DNA of 12,858 nucleotides from Tubulinosema ratisbonensis (Eukaryota; Microsporidia; Tubulinosematidae): positions 1 to 12,858 of the forward strand of contig RCSS01000060.1 of the NCBI GenBank assembly GCA_004000155.1, in the 5' to 3' direction. Numbering within the stretch: the first letter of the stretch is position 1; each line of letters starts with the position of its first letter. The position numbers were made by a program, and so were the translations under genes. Below the pieces are notes generated by a model. That model did not search any database, was not told the origin of the DNA, and saw nothing but the letters and a program-made list of their open reading frames with translations. Shown here in pieces: positions 1 to 8,214 of this stretch.

Positions 1-1469
1 ATTTAATTAGTTTTACTTAAATTTAAAGTATTTTACTAAATTAAAAATTTGATAGATTTGAAGTTACTTTACTTTAAATTAGGTATGATGGTTTAAAAAA
101 TATATATTTCCTGTATAATAATGAATAAAGATAACTTTAAAATGTATATTTTATGTTAAAATATTAATGAAAAATTTTTATATTTTCTTCACTGTACTTA
201 AGTTAATTAAAATACCACTGATTATATTTTTTAAATTCTTAAGAAATTTTTCATATAAAAATTTAAAAGAAAAATCAATTTTTATTCTCATTTGAATTAT
301 AAAATTTATAAATGTTTTAATTATTGATTAAATAAATAAATTTTCTTTTTTTATTTACAAGATTTTACATTTTTCTTTATTAAAATTTTAAAGTTTAAAA
401 AAATCATTCAAATTTTTTATGATGAAAAATTTAATTGTGATAAAAAAATAANNTTTTATTTCTAAATAAGATATTTTATTTAAATAACATAGCACATTTT
501 TTATTAAATAATCAAATTAAATGATTTACAAGAATAAAAAATATTTATTAAAGTTTATTTATTTCTCTATACATTTAATATTCATAATTTTAAGTCCTTC
601 TAATATTTAATATGAATTAAGAATCTTATAAACAAAAGAAAAAATTAACTAAAAAAATTTTAATGCAAGACTTAAGAATATCTTTTCAGATGAAATTTTA
701 TTAAATCACATGATTTAAAAATAAATTTGGTTGAATTTGACAATCTAATATTTTGTTGTAAAAATAAATAACTTACCAAACTAAACTTTACATTCTTAAA
801 AAATATTGATTCTTAAAGATTTTATAAAATATTTTTTATTAATACAATTTGATTATTAAATATTAAAGTAAATTTAACTTATCACATCATATTTTTTGTT
901 TAATTTTTTTTTACAATTAAAACGCAGTGTAAGAAAAGATCTAGAAAATAAAAAAAAAGATTTGATTAAACAATTCAAATAAAAAAATATTTTTTTACAT
1001 GGTTAATATTTAATTTTCTAAGAAACTTTTAATTGATTGATGTTATTATTTTATGATTTATGTTTTAAAAAAGAAAAAAATCAATCAAGTATTTTTTTCT
1101 TTGCTTACTACGACAAATATAAATTTTAAAAATGCCGATCTCATTTTTCTTTTATTTAATTATCCGTCACGAATCGAATATAAAATTAAGATTTTGAATC
1201 AAAAAATTGTATTTTAACCCTTGTGATAATAAAAAAATCAAAGCGTATCATTTAAAAATAGTAAAAAACAATGTAAATATCTTAGTTATATTTAAATAAA
1301 TTAATGAGAAAGTAGTGAATTAATTAAATCTTTCAAATGTAGATCATAAATATATTAAATAAGATATTTTAAAATTAAATCACATGTAAAATGCTAGAAA
1401 CTATGGTTAAAAAACGAACAAGTATTTGTAAAGATTACTAATCAGTATTTTAAAGTAAGATATTAGAAG

Positions 1470-1582
1470 ATAAAAATATTTTTTTATAATTAAGAATAAC
1501 ATACATTTTTAAAAATAGTAGCATTCTATTGTTAAAAATATTAAAAAGTCAAGCAAAGAATAAAGATATTTTTTTATAATTA
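1470..1582. repeat. Direct repeat of 23 bases, two copies 90 bp apart
   Basis: Positions 1470-1492 and 1560-1582 match at 22 of 23 bases, differing only at A versus G at the sixth base. Both copies are built on a run of seven T followed by ATAATTA. In sequence this AT-rich such matches can arise by chance, so this may be a short duplication or coincidence. Confidence 0.35.
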
Positions 1583-1793
1583 CATTTTGATTTAAAATGT
1601 AAAATTCTACAAAGAATGAACATTTGGTAAAAAAATATTTTATTAAAAAGATACAACGAAATTATTTTAATAAACTTATAGAATTTGATAAATTGCACAT
1701 CAAAGAAAGATTTGTAGAAATACTGACCTTTTTAAAAACCAATAACATTAATATTAAATGAAAAAACAACCAGTTATCAAATTTTTAGAGTGG

Positions 1794-1813
1794 TACTTTT
1801 AAATATAAACATA
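1794..1813. repeat. 20-base sequence repeated exactly at 12221-12240
   Basis: The 20 bases at 1794-1813 recur without mismatch at 12221-12240, both on the + strand and both preceded by GG (GGT in the distal copy). The shared core AAATATAAACATA also appears in shorter form near 5888-5901. No coding content is associated. It may be a remnant of a dispersed repeat or chance in biased sequence. Confidence 0.35.
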
Positions 1814-2579
1814 AGTTTTTTTAGTAAAAAAGAGAATTTATTCTTTAGTTAATCAAATGATGCATTGTTAAAACAAAAAAATGATAAATTTTAAGAAGAA
1901 ATTAATAAATAAGAATTTTAGATTTTGAATTAATTTCTAAAACAACCCTTTTTAAGTGATTATAAAAAAATATATCTTCATGAAACCCCCACTTTAAACT
2001 CAATCTTAATACATTATTTTTGAATGTTTAAGATCGCATTTTAAAAAACTTGAAGTTGAAATTTTTTTTTATTTCTGATCTTCTATTTTAAACTAAACTT
2101 TAAAGATTTTAAAATAAAATGTGATACTTATTTTTTTAAGATAGTCAACTCAATAAAATTTTTTACTATTTATTTAAAATATAAACCATTGAAGATTGAA
2201 AAAAATAAAAAAACAACAATGTTTAAATTATTGCATTATCATATCTCAATGGGGTTTGCATGATAAGTTGTTGATATTTTGCGTTGAATGTTTTTTATAA
2301 ATTTTTAACCCTTTTCTGATTAAATATTTTTCTTATAATATAGGATCAATTTTATAAAAAAAGATTTTTATAAAAAATTATAAAATATTTTAATTTTTCA
2401 GGATTTTCTCTGTAAATTTTAAACCTTTTTATATAAAAAATTTGCTTCATAAACTTTGATATTCTCCAGAAAATTTTTTTGTATATAAATTTTTAAAAAT
2501 ATTTTAATAAACTNGTAGTATTTTTTTAATATATTTTTATTTATTTAATATTTTTTTTTAATTTATTTTTTAAAAATAA

Positions 2580-3191
2580 ATGAAAAAAGATGAAAAAGAC
2601 AACCAACCACTTTCCCCAGCACAAGTTTGGAAGAATGCCTCAAAACTATTAAAACAAAAGAAACCACCAGCCGGCAAAGAACAAAAAAAGCCATCAGATT
2701 ACAGTTACCTTAACACTTTATTAACCTACCAATCCAAAAAAATAGAAGAATTTCAGTCAGAAGAGCTCTTTTTTTACAACAAAAAAGAACAAATAGACAA
2801 TGCTTTAAGGTTCTATGACACTGTTTATGAAGAATTTTGTCCTAAAGAAAAAATAATTAATTTTCCTACCTATTTTCCCACAGAGAAACTTGTAAATTTT
2901 GAATTAGAAGAAATTTATTTTAGATTGGATTTAGACACTTTATTTTATATCTTTTATACCCAAGTAAACACTATTTACCAGTATTACGCTATCAAAGCAT
3001 TGAAGCAAAGGTCGTGGAGGTTTCATTCTAAGTATGCCACCTGGTTTCAGAGGTTGGAAGAACCAAGGTATATTACTGAGGATTATGAACAAGGGTCTTA
3101 TTTATTTTTTGATTATGACACTACATGGCAAATTAGAAAGAAGTGTGATTTTACTTTTGAGTACAAATATTTAGAAAATACTGAATTTTAA
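2580..3191 (+). CDS. NOT5: CCR4-NOT complex subunit NOT5/CNOT3-like (NOT-box protein)
   Basis: This 203-residue protein ends in a NOT2/3/5 C-terminal domain (NOT box, about residues 112-199). The segment LDTLFYIFY, then KALKQRSWRFHSKY..WFQR.EEP (138-162), then EQGSYLFFDYD and FTFEYKYLE closely follows the end of animal CNOT3. NOT2 proteins differ at the WRFH..WFQR..EP positions, so the NOT3/5 type is favoured. In the family this domain pairs with NOT2 and docks on NOT1, linking the Ccr4/Caf1 deadenylase to mRNA decay and translation. The start is firm because TAA lies immediately before the ATG in frame. Residues 1-110 are a lysine-rich head and a spacer resembling the NOT1-anchor region. The long N-terminal coiled-coil domain of typical NOT3/5 (650-750 residues in human) is absent, with no room for it upstream. 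No CCC-type motif precedes this start, unlike neighbours. Identity is confident; full function is inferred. Confidence 0.92.
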   Translation: MKKDEKDNQPLSPAQVWKNASKLLKQKKPPAGKEQKKPSDYSYLNTLLTYQSKKIEEFQSEELFFYNKKEQIDNALRFYDTVYEEFCPKEKIINFPTYFPTEKLVNFELEEIYFRLDLDTLFYIFYTQVNTIYQYYAIKALKQRSWRFHSKYATWFQRLEEPRYITEDYEQGSYLFFDYDTTWQIRKKCDFTFEYKYLENTEF

Positions 3192-3195
3192 TAAA
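3190..3195 (+). terminator. Poly(A) signal overlapping the NOT5 stop codon
   Basis: AATAAA begins at the second base of the TAA stop at 3189-3191, so cleavage and polyadenylation would give a very short 3' untranslated region. This overlap is common in microsporidian genes and recurs at 11291-11296 and after EXO1. Assignment rests on the hexamer and its position only, and such hexamers are frequent in AT-rich DNA. Confidence 0.5.
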
Positions 3196-3740
3196 AAATT
3201 AAATAAAAATTAAATTTTTTTAATTAAATTTTTTTATTTATTAAATTATTTATTTTTTATTTATTTATTTTTTATATTTTTTATTTTCTGGTAAAATAAA
3301 TTGATACTATTTCTTTGTTCATAAATCAATTAATTTAAGCTTATTTGATTGTTTTAAAATTAATTTTCTATTAAATTTTATAATTTTTTTTTATAATTTT
3401 TAATAATTTTTTTAAAATTTTTTTAAAACGTAAATTAAAAAATTTGATGTTAAATTTAACATGAAGTAATTCAATAAAATTTTATAAATTGAGTCAAATT
3501 TTTTTACAAAAATTAACATTTATTTGATATATTAACAACTATACAGAAATACATAATTTAAATTAGTTTTTTTATTCAAATTTAAATGTCATATAAATTT
3601 AAAAAAAAAGATAAATTACATCAAAAAAAGAATTTAATTATAAAAAAATAAATTAATTTACAAAAAAATTTGTTTTATTAGAATCAAAATTTTAAGTAAA
3701 TAATTGTGTAAACAAATTAAGATTTTATTTTATTGATTAA
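3192..3740. other. Convergent intergenic spacer, no gene seen
   Basis: This is the AT-rich spacer between the 3' ends of the NOT5 gene (+) and the zinc-finger gene (-). It holds only A/T homopolymer and TTTATT-like low-complexity tracts (densest at 3190-3290). Candidate poly(A) signals for the zinc-finger gene are on the minus strand at 3729-3734, 7 nt past its stop, and at 3724-3729. No open frame or RNA gene was recognised. Confidence 0.65.
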
Positions 3741-4301
3741 TTAATCTTTGTTTTTTTTAGGCACCTCATTGTGATAATGGATCAGGTGGTATCTTAGCCC
3801 ACTGGCACCTCTGTATTTATTGTTACACCCTTCGTATTTGCAAACAAATCTCTTTTCGTCATCTTCAAACTTACATCCCACCTTCCTATGGTACATTATT
3901 CCGTTCTTTGTTCTGTATTTTTTATTACATCCTGGTATCCCGCAAAGAAAAACTTCTCCTTCTGGTGTAGAATAGTACTCAAAAACAGGTTGTATATTTT
4001 CAGAATGATGGATTGACATCTCTGATTGATAATTAGGTTGGTATTGGTAAGAAAACTCTGGCTCTGTGTTGTAAAGTGTTGAGTTTTGGAAGGGTTGATG
4101 ACTCATATATTTATAATTTTCGTAGGAATACTCTCCTCTCTCTCTAAACATCATATTCGCTATGTCATCATTGGTGTATCTATCTACTGGTAGTGGAATA
4201 GGTAAAGGGTTTTCGTAAACATAGTAGTCTTCTGAAACGTTGTATGGATTATCTTGGTCATCCTGTCTTTTCTTCCGTTTTTCAAAAGTATCTTTATCCA
4301 T
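3741..4301 (-). CDS. Two-finger C2H2-type zinc-finger protein, Sfp1/JAZF1-like
   Basis: The C-terminal third carries two zinc fingers. In the numbering of the longer frame (ATG at 4349, 202 residues), finger 1 uses C136, C141, H154 and C159 (C-x4-C-x12-H-x4-C), and finger 2 uses C170, C175, H188 and H191 or H193. The phrase KKYRTKNGIMYH, with NKYRGASGLRYH in the second finger, resembles the Y-[KR]-x-x-x-G-[LI]-x-Y-H fingers of yeast Sfp1 and animal JAZF1, which act in nuclear transcription control. The Sfp1 spacer between fingers is much longer than the ten residues here. The N-terminal part is acidic and rich in Tyr, Asn and Pro (about 30-130), as in activation or low-complexity regions. I place the start at codon 17 (4301), because TTTCAGGGTT directly precedes that ATG, a GGG-type microsporidian start signal; the upstream ATG at 4349 lies in poly-A/T sequence. 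Targets are unknown. Confidence 0.8.
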   Translation of the reverse strand: MDKDTFEKRKKRQDDQDNPYNVSEDYYVYENPLPIPLPVDRYTNDDIANMMFRERGEYSYENYKYMSHQPFQNSTLYNTEPEFSYQYQPNYQSEMSIHHSENIQPVFEYYSTPEGEVFLCGIPGCNKKYRTKNGIMYHRKVGCKFEDDEKRFVCKYEGCNNKYRGASGLRYHLIHYHNEVPKKNKD

Positions 4302-4311
4302 AACCCTGAAA
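4302..4311 (-). promoter_or_regulatory. GGG-type start-proximal motif of the zinc-finger gene
   Basis: Read on the minus strand, TTTCAGGGTT abuts the ATG at 4301. GGG- or CCC-like motifs directly upstream of start codons are a described microsporidian transcription-start signal. It is why the shorter 186-residue protein is preferred over the 202-residue frame that opens at 4349. Confidence 0.5.
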
Positions 4312-4478
4312 TTTTTTTTTAAATTTAATCTGTTTTTTAGAAATGTCAAATTTTAAATAAGTTAATCATTTTGTGTCAAAATAAGTTATTTCTACGATCC
4401 GAACAGTTCTTTCCTACTTTTTTAAAACAAATACAATTTTTTCTTAAAAATTATCTCAAAAAAAGATACAGAAATCAA

Positions 4479-4591
4479 TTAATAAAAATTAGACAACAAA
4501 TTTTTCAATAATTTTGTAAAAATAATTGATTTGTTGACGGCTCTTTTTTTTGTTTTGATTTTTTATAAAATTTGTTGTTAATTTTTACTAA
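4479..4591. repeat. Imperfect 25-bp inverted repeat (stem-loop) upstream of the zinc-finger gene
   Basis: The arm at 4479-4504 is the reverse complement of 4567-4591 except for one unpaired base and one mismatch. The intervening loop is 62 nt and includes the relatively GC-rich TTGTTGACGGCTC. The arms contain ACAACAAATTT and its complement, so this is more than simple A/T pairing. It lies about 180-290 bp upstream of the chosen zinc-finger start. It could be a cruciform, a regulatory element or the ends of a tiny mobile element. Confidence 0.5.
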
Positions 4592-5621
4592 GATCAAATT
4601 TTCTTAATTTAAGTGAAAAAATTAAAGTAATTTTTAATTTGACATTTTTTTAATAATTTTTTTAATATTAACTAATATAAATTGTTAAATTTTATAATTA
4701 TTTCTATCAAAAAAGAATTAACCAAAATGACATTTATTAAAAATTAACAAATTAATAGAGAAAATTAATTAATTATCAGTTTACTATATAAATTAGTAGT
4801 AATATTTAATATTTATTTTTCTAATATAAACATTCTTATGATAATAAATCAAATATTAATTCAGATAATTTTATCAAAAAAGTGTAAATTAGAATAAAAA
4901 CCTGACATGTTCTTTAAAAATTTATTTTTTTGTTATTTAGTTAATTATTTATAAATTTTAGTTTAATATAATTTTAATTTTACTTTAAAATACATAATTT
5001 AATTATAAAAATAAATAAACTTTTAGTTTTACTCTTAGATAAATCAAGAATCTTATTTTTTTATTTTAAAAGTACAAATAATAATTAAAATTAATTTATT
5101 TTAGTAATAATATTTATTAATTATTTAAGTTATTTATCATAAATAAATGACTTTAAGTTGTTATTTTAATAAATTAGAAATAAAAATTAGTTTATAAAAT
5201 CAATTAAAATATTTTTTTAATCTTTTGAAGATTTTAATTGTTTTTCTTTGATAAAATTAATTTATAAAAAATGAATTTAAAAAGAATTAATACACGCATT
5301 TAAATAACAAGCACTGATTTATGAAAATCCATGGTGTTGATTATTATTTCCAGCTTGCGAAGCATTTAAAATTATAATTTTTAATATAAATTATCAGCTT
5401 TCTTATTTAAGTGCCATATTAACATTTGATTAATGCTGTTATCATAATATTTATCCGAAGCTTAATTAATGTTTTATAATTCATTCTTTAAGGTAATAAT
5501 ATTATTTGATACTTTAAATATTAAAAATATTTTAAATTTAACACATATCTTTAAAAGAGGTTATATTTTTTAACCAAGCATACTTACATTGAAAAAAAAT
5601 AAGAAAAATATTATACCACAT

Positions 5622-5678
5622 AGAAGGTATAGCAATAGATCTTTGTATGTATTTCTTCATTCTTATGCAACAAAAAAA
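5622..5678 (+). repeat. Decayed repeat copy, inverted relative to 6692-6752
   Basis: This segment, from AGAAGGTATAGC through AGATCTTTGTATG to TATGCAACAAAAAAA, aligns with the reverse complement of 6692-6752 over about 55 bases with two short indels. The first 12 bases and the GCAACAAAAAAA end are identical. Most differences have T or A here where the other copy has C or G, as expected if this copy is older. The outer flanks show only faint similarity. The pair is separated by about 1 kb. Confidence 0.65.
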
Positions 5679-6691
5679 TATAATTACTAGAAGTATCTCT
5701 CTCTAATGCCTTTCATTTCTTTTTTTGATAGATCTTCTATTTTTTAAAATATTATCTTGTTGTATATTAAGGTGATAGATAAGCAACATAGTAGTTACTA
5801 AATTTTCTTAAAATGATTTAAAAAGTAAATCAGTGATCATTTAAAATTTTTAAGTGGGTAATGGCAGTACTAACAATCTTTATTCAAAATATAAACATAT
5901 TAGATTGAATTTGATTTTTTATTATTTTATGAAATCTTGTTTAATTTCTAAATCTTATGTTTTTACAAAATATTCTAAAGATGTTTATTTTTTTTGAATA
6001 AATATTTTTTGTTTGGTGTGATTTCATCAACAAAAAATGATTTTTTGGAATTTTTTAATGATTAAAAATAATCTTTTTTGTTCTTTATTGAAGAAGTAAA
6101 AATAATTTTCAAGATTTCTTAGGGATAAATTTTCTTATTTTGATGATATAACGTGTATTTGTTACAATTATTTTGAATGTACAATATGTTTAAAACAATT
6201 CGGGTTTTAAAAATGGTATTTCAAAAGACAAAATTTTAACTTAGTAATGAATCAAGAAAAAATTTAAATAAAAAAATCCTTTTTATTCAACTCGAAATTT
6301 AATATATTAGTAAATTTTATGTGACTTTAATGGTATAAGTCCAATAATTTGTTTGCGATACTTTTTTAAAAAGTGTTTTCAACCTTCTTAAAATCTTTAT
6401 TGATCTACTTGTTAGGTTTTGACTAATTTTAATTTTCTTCGTTACAAAACATAAAAAATTTTAAATGATGAAATAAAGAGCATTGATATTTAATTTTTAC
6501 AATCTTTATTCCTACAATTTAACTATAAAATCAGGAATACTACTATATTAATCAAGTTTACAATGGTTCTACTTGATGTTAATATCCAAGTATTACTCAT
6601 AAAACTTTAAGATAAATTTTTAACTCGGCTAAGTATAAAAAATCTGTAAAAAATCTTCTTTATTGTCTTTTATATAAAATATTAATGTTTT

Positions 6692-6752
6692 TTTTTGTTG
6701 CCTAGGGATGGGAAATCCATACGAAGATCTTTACGCTATACCTTCTTTATAA
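6692..6752 (-). repeat. Repeat copy, inverted relative to 5622-5678
   Basis: On the minus strand this reads AGAAGGTATAGC, then AGATCTTCGTATGG, TTTCCCATCCCTAGG and CAACAAAAAAA, matching 5622-5678. On the plus strand it begins TTTTTGTTGCCTAGGG, and the same TTTGTTGCCTA terminus recurs inverted at 7372-7384. It forms the left edge of the GC-rich island. It may be a terminal repeat of a decayed transposon or LTR, but no target-site duplication was found. Confidence 0.65.
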
Positions 6753-6912
6753 GAATATTTATACCAGTTGACGGAGACATACGATAAATATGTTTCCCAT
6801 ACTTAGGTATAGCTTAAGATACTGCAAGCCTTTCACCCGCTAAAACCCACCCCCGTGCACTCTATTGACTGCCTAAGTCTACCTTACCTTGCAGGTTTTG
6901 GTTACAGGAAGA
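6692..6912. other. GC-rich island in AT desert: relic mobile element or structured RNA
   Basis: G+C reaches 47 of 100 bases at 6801-6900, far above its surroundings. The island is non-coding: stops interrupt every frame I checked. It contains crossing complementary pairs, ATGGGAAA (6708-6715) with TTTCCCAT (6793-6800), and GCTATACC (6736-6743) with GGTATAGC (6806-6813), in the order a-b-a'-b'. It also contains a C-rich segment (6845-6860). I could not match it to rRNA, SRP RNA, RNase P RNA or spliceosomal RNAs by eye. Because pieces of it recur nearby in decayed form, a mobile-element origin is favoured over a single-copy RNA gene. Confidence 0.5.
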
Positions 6913-7012
6913 AATATTAATGCTTATTCACCAAAGAAAAATACAATAAAATATGTTGCTTAATGACTAGATATAACTCAAGATACTGCGAATCTCTCAC
7001 TTGTTAAAACTC
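6771..7012 (+). repeat. Diverged direct repeat, spacing about 163 bp, differing mostly by transitions
   Basis: Copy one is about 6771-6848 and copy two about 6935-7012. In the ungapped core (6805-6848 against 6969-7012) 33 of 44 bases match and all 11 differences are transitions, the majority C or G in copy one against T or A in copy two. The best-conserved stretch is AAGATACTGC (6816-6825 and 6980-6989). The upstream part, from ATACGATAAATATG onward, aligns with small gaps. This is a duplicated relic and not two genes. Confidence 0.65.
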
Positions 7013-7349
7013 TTTCTATGTTCAAGTCAGTTCTTTTCAAATTTTAAGTAATTAGTATATTTTACATCAATAAAAATTCTTTTTCGAAATTTTATTAAAA
7101 GTGTTCACAATTTATCGTTGTAAATAGCTTGTGAATTATAAAAAATTTTTGAATATTTTAAATCGATAAGTCATTTAACATCTAAACAAAAACGTACGTA
7201 AATGTAATGACTTTTTGAATAAAGCGAGAAAGCACTCAATACTCCAAATTTTTCTATTTGAAACTATTTTTAGAAAGTTAGTTTAAAAAATGGTTTGTAT
7301 ATGTTAATCACATTTAATATTTTCATTAACATAACAAGTTGAGCCATAA

Positions 7350-7385
7350 AAAATATACCTTTTCTCTACTTCTTAGGCAACAAAC
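7350..7385 (+). repeat. Third partial copy of the TAGGCAACA repeat terminus
   Basis: The sequence ending CTTAGGCAACAAA (7372-7384) matches the end of the 5622 copy and, inverted, the start of the 6692 copy. Similarity to the latter runs about 27 bases with transitions and two short gaps. Taken with TTTGTTGCCTA at 6694-6704, it brackets a 690-bp segment with terminal inverted repeats of about 12 of 13 bases. That segment is a candidate non-autonomous element. Confidence 0.45.
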
Positions 7386-8214
7386 TATGTAAACAAAACA
7401 ATTTTCATAAATTCTTCTAAACATTTTAATTGTATAAATTAAATTTCATTGATTATTAACTTTTTTAAGTGTCATAATTTAAATGTTATGTTCTCTTATA
7501 TTTTAAACTAAAAAAAGTGTATTATTCTATGTTTTTAAGTATTAAATTTTTTTACATTTAACAATATGGAAAATTTTTTAACCCCAAAAAATCATATATT
7601 TTCTAAGCTTCTCAAATATTTTTATGGTATCGCTTTGTTACCACTTTGATTATTTTATAATTTAAATAAATACTTTTCATAAATTGTTCCTTTAACTAAG
7701 TTTATTATTTTTTAAGTCTCACTGTGTATTTATTCTATTATTACATGGATATTTTTTATTTATTGATTATGCTATCAATGAATAAAAAGAAAAAATAAGA
7801 ATTTTATAACTAAAATAATTATAGTTTATTAAATTATTTATATAAATTATAATATTTAAAATAAAAGTATTTTAATTTATAATAATTTTATGAAATGTAA
7901 ATTTTATATTTATTTAAGTTGGGATTGTTGTATTTAAAATTTTTTTAATCAATTTTTTCTTGACAGTCTCAATGTAATTTTTCATAAGTATTGTAATTAA
8001 ATTAAAAAAATGAGATAATAATCAATATTAAAATTTATAAACACAATATTTTCTTATATTTTAAAAATTTACAACAACCAGACATAAATTAAAATTTTGA
8101 GATCGTTTATAACTCTTTTTTCGATAAAATAAATTTTCTTTTTCTTCTGTAATAAAATATTTTTTAGCAATGTTTTGTAAAAGAAATAACAATTTATAAA
8201 TAAAAATATTTTAT

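Larger units (their letters stand above)
1..2579. other. AT-rich gene-free region
   Basis: No coding region, tRNA or clear element could be supported here. The sequence is dominated by A and T runs with stops in all frames. It contains ambiguous bases at 452-453 and 2514. The only structures seen are a 23-base direct repeat (1470-1492 and 1560-1582), a possible weak stem-loop near 2236-2266, and one copy of a 20-base sequence (1794-1813) found again at 12221-12240. Short slightly GC-richer patches, such as 1120-1180 and 1980-2000, do not translate into recognisable protein. Confidence 0.7.
4302..8214. other. Long gene-free region between zinc-finger gene and EXO1
   Basis: Nearly 4 kb without a supportable gene. 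The part next to the zinc-finger gene presumably holds its promoter. A slightly GC-richer patch at 4392-4420 contains CGATCCGAACAG, of unknown role. A 25-bp inverted repeat lies at 4479-4591. Patches at 5281-5480 and 5620-5720 are less AT-rich than their surroundings, and 6692-7012 is a GC-rich island made of decayed repeat copies. All six frames of the island are broken by stops, so it is not a recent gene. One sampled flank (5101-5160) has only 7 G or C in 60 bases. Confidence 0.65.

Noticed and set aside
2212..2273. Nested stem-loop AACAAC/GTTGTT with TTATCAT/ATGATAA
   Set aside because: The stems are short (6-7 bp) and A/T-rich with large loops and spacers, and are likely chance in this composition.
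6551..6577. Hairpin ATCAAGT/ACTTGAT
   Set aside because: A 7-bp stem with a 13-nt loop in AT-rich DNA is expected by chance over several kilobases.
6692..6912. 5S rRNA, SRP RNA or tRNA in the GC-rich island
   Set aside because: No cloverleaf, pol III box pair or diagnostic 5S or SRP motif could be found, and partial copies recur in the same region.
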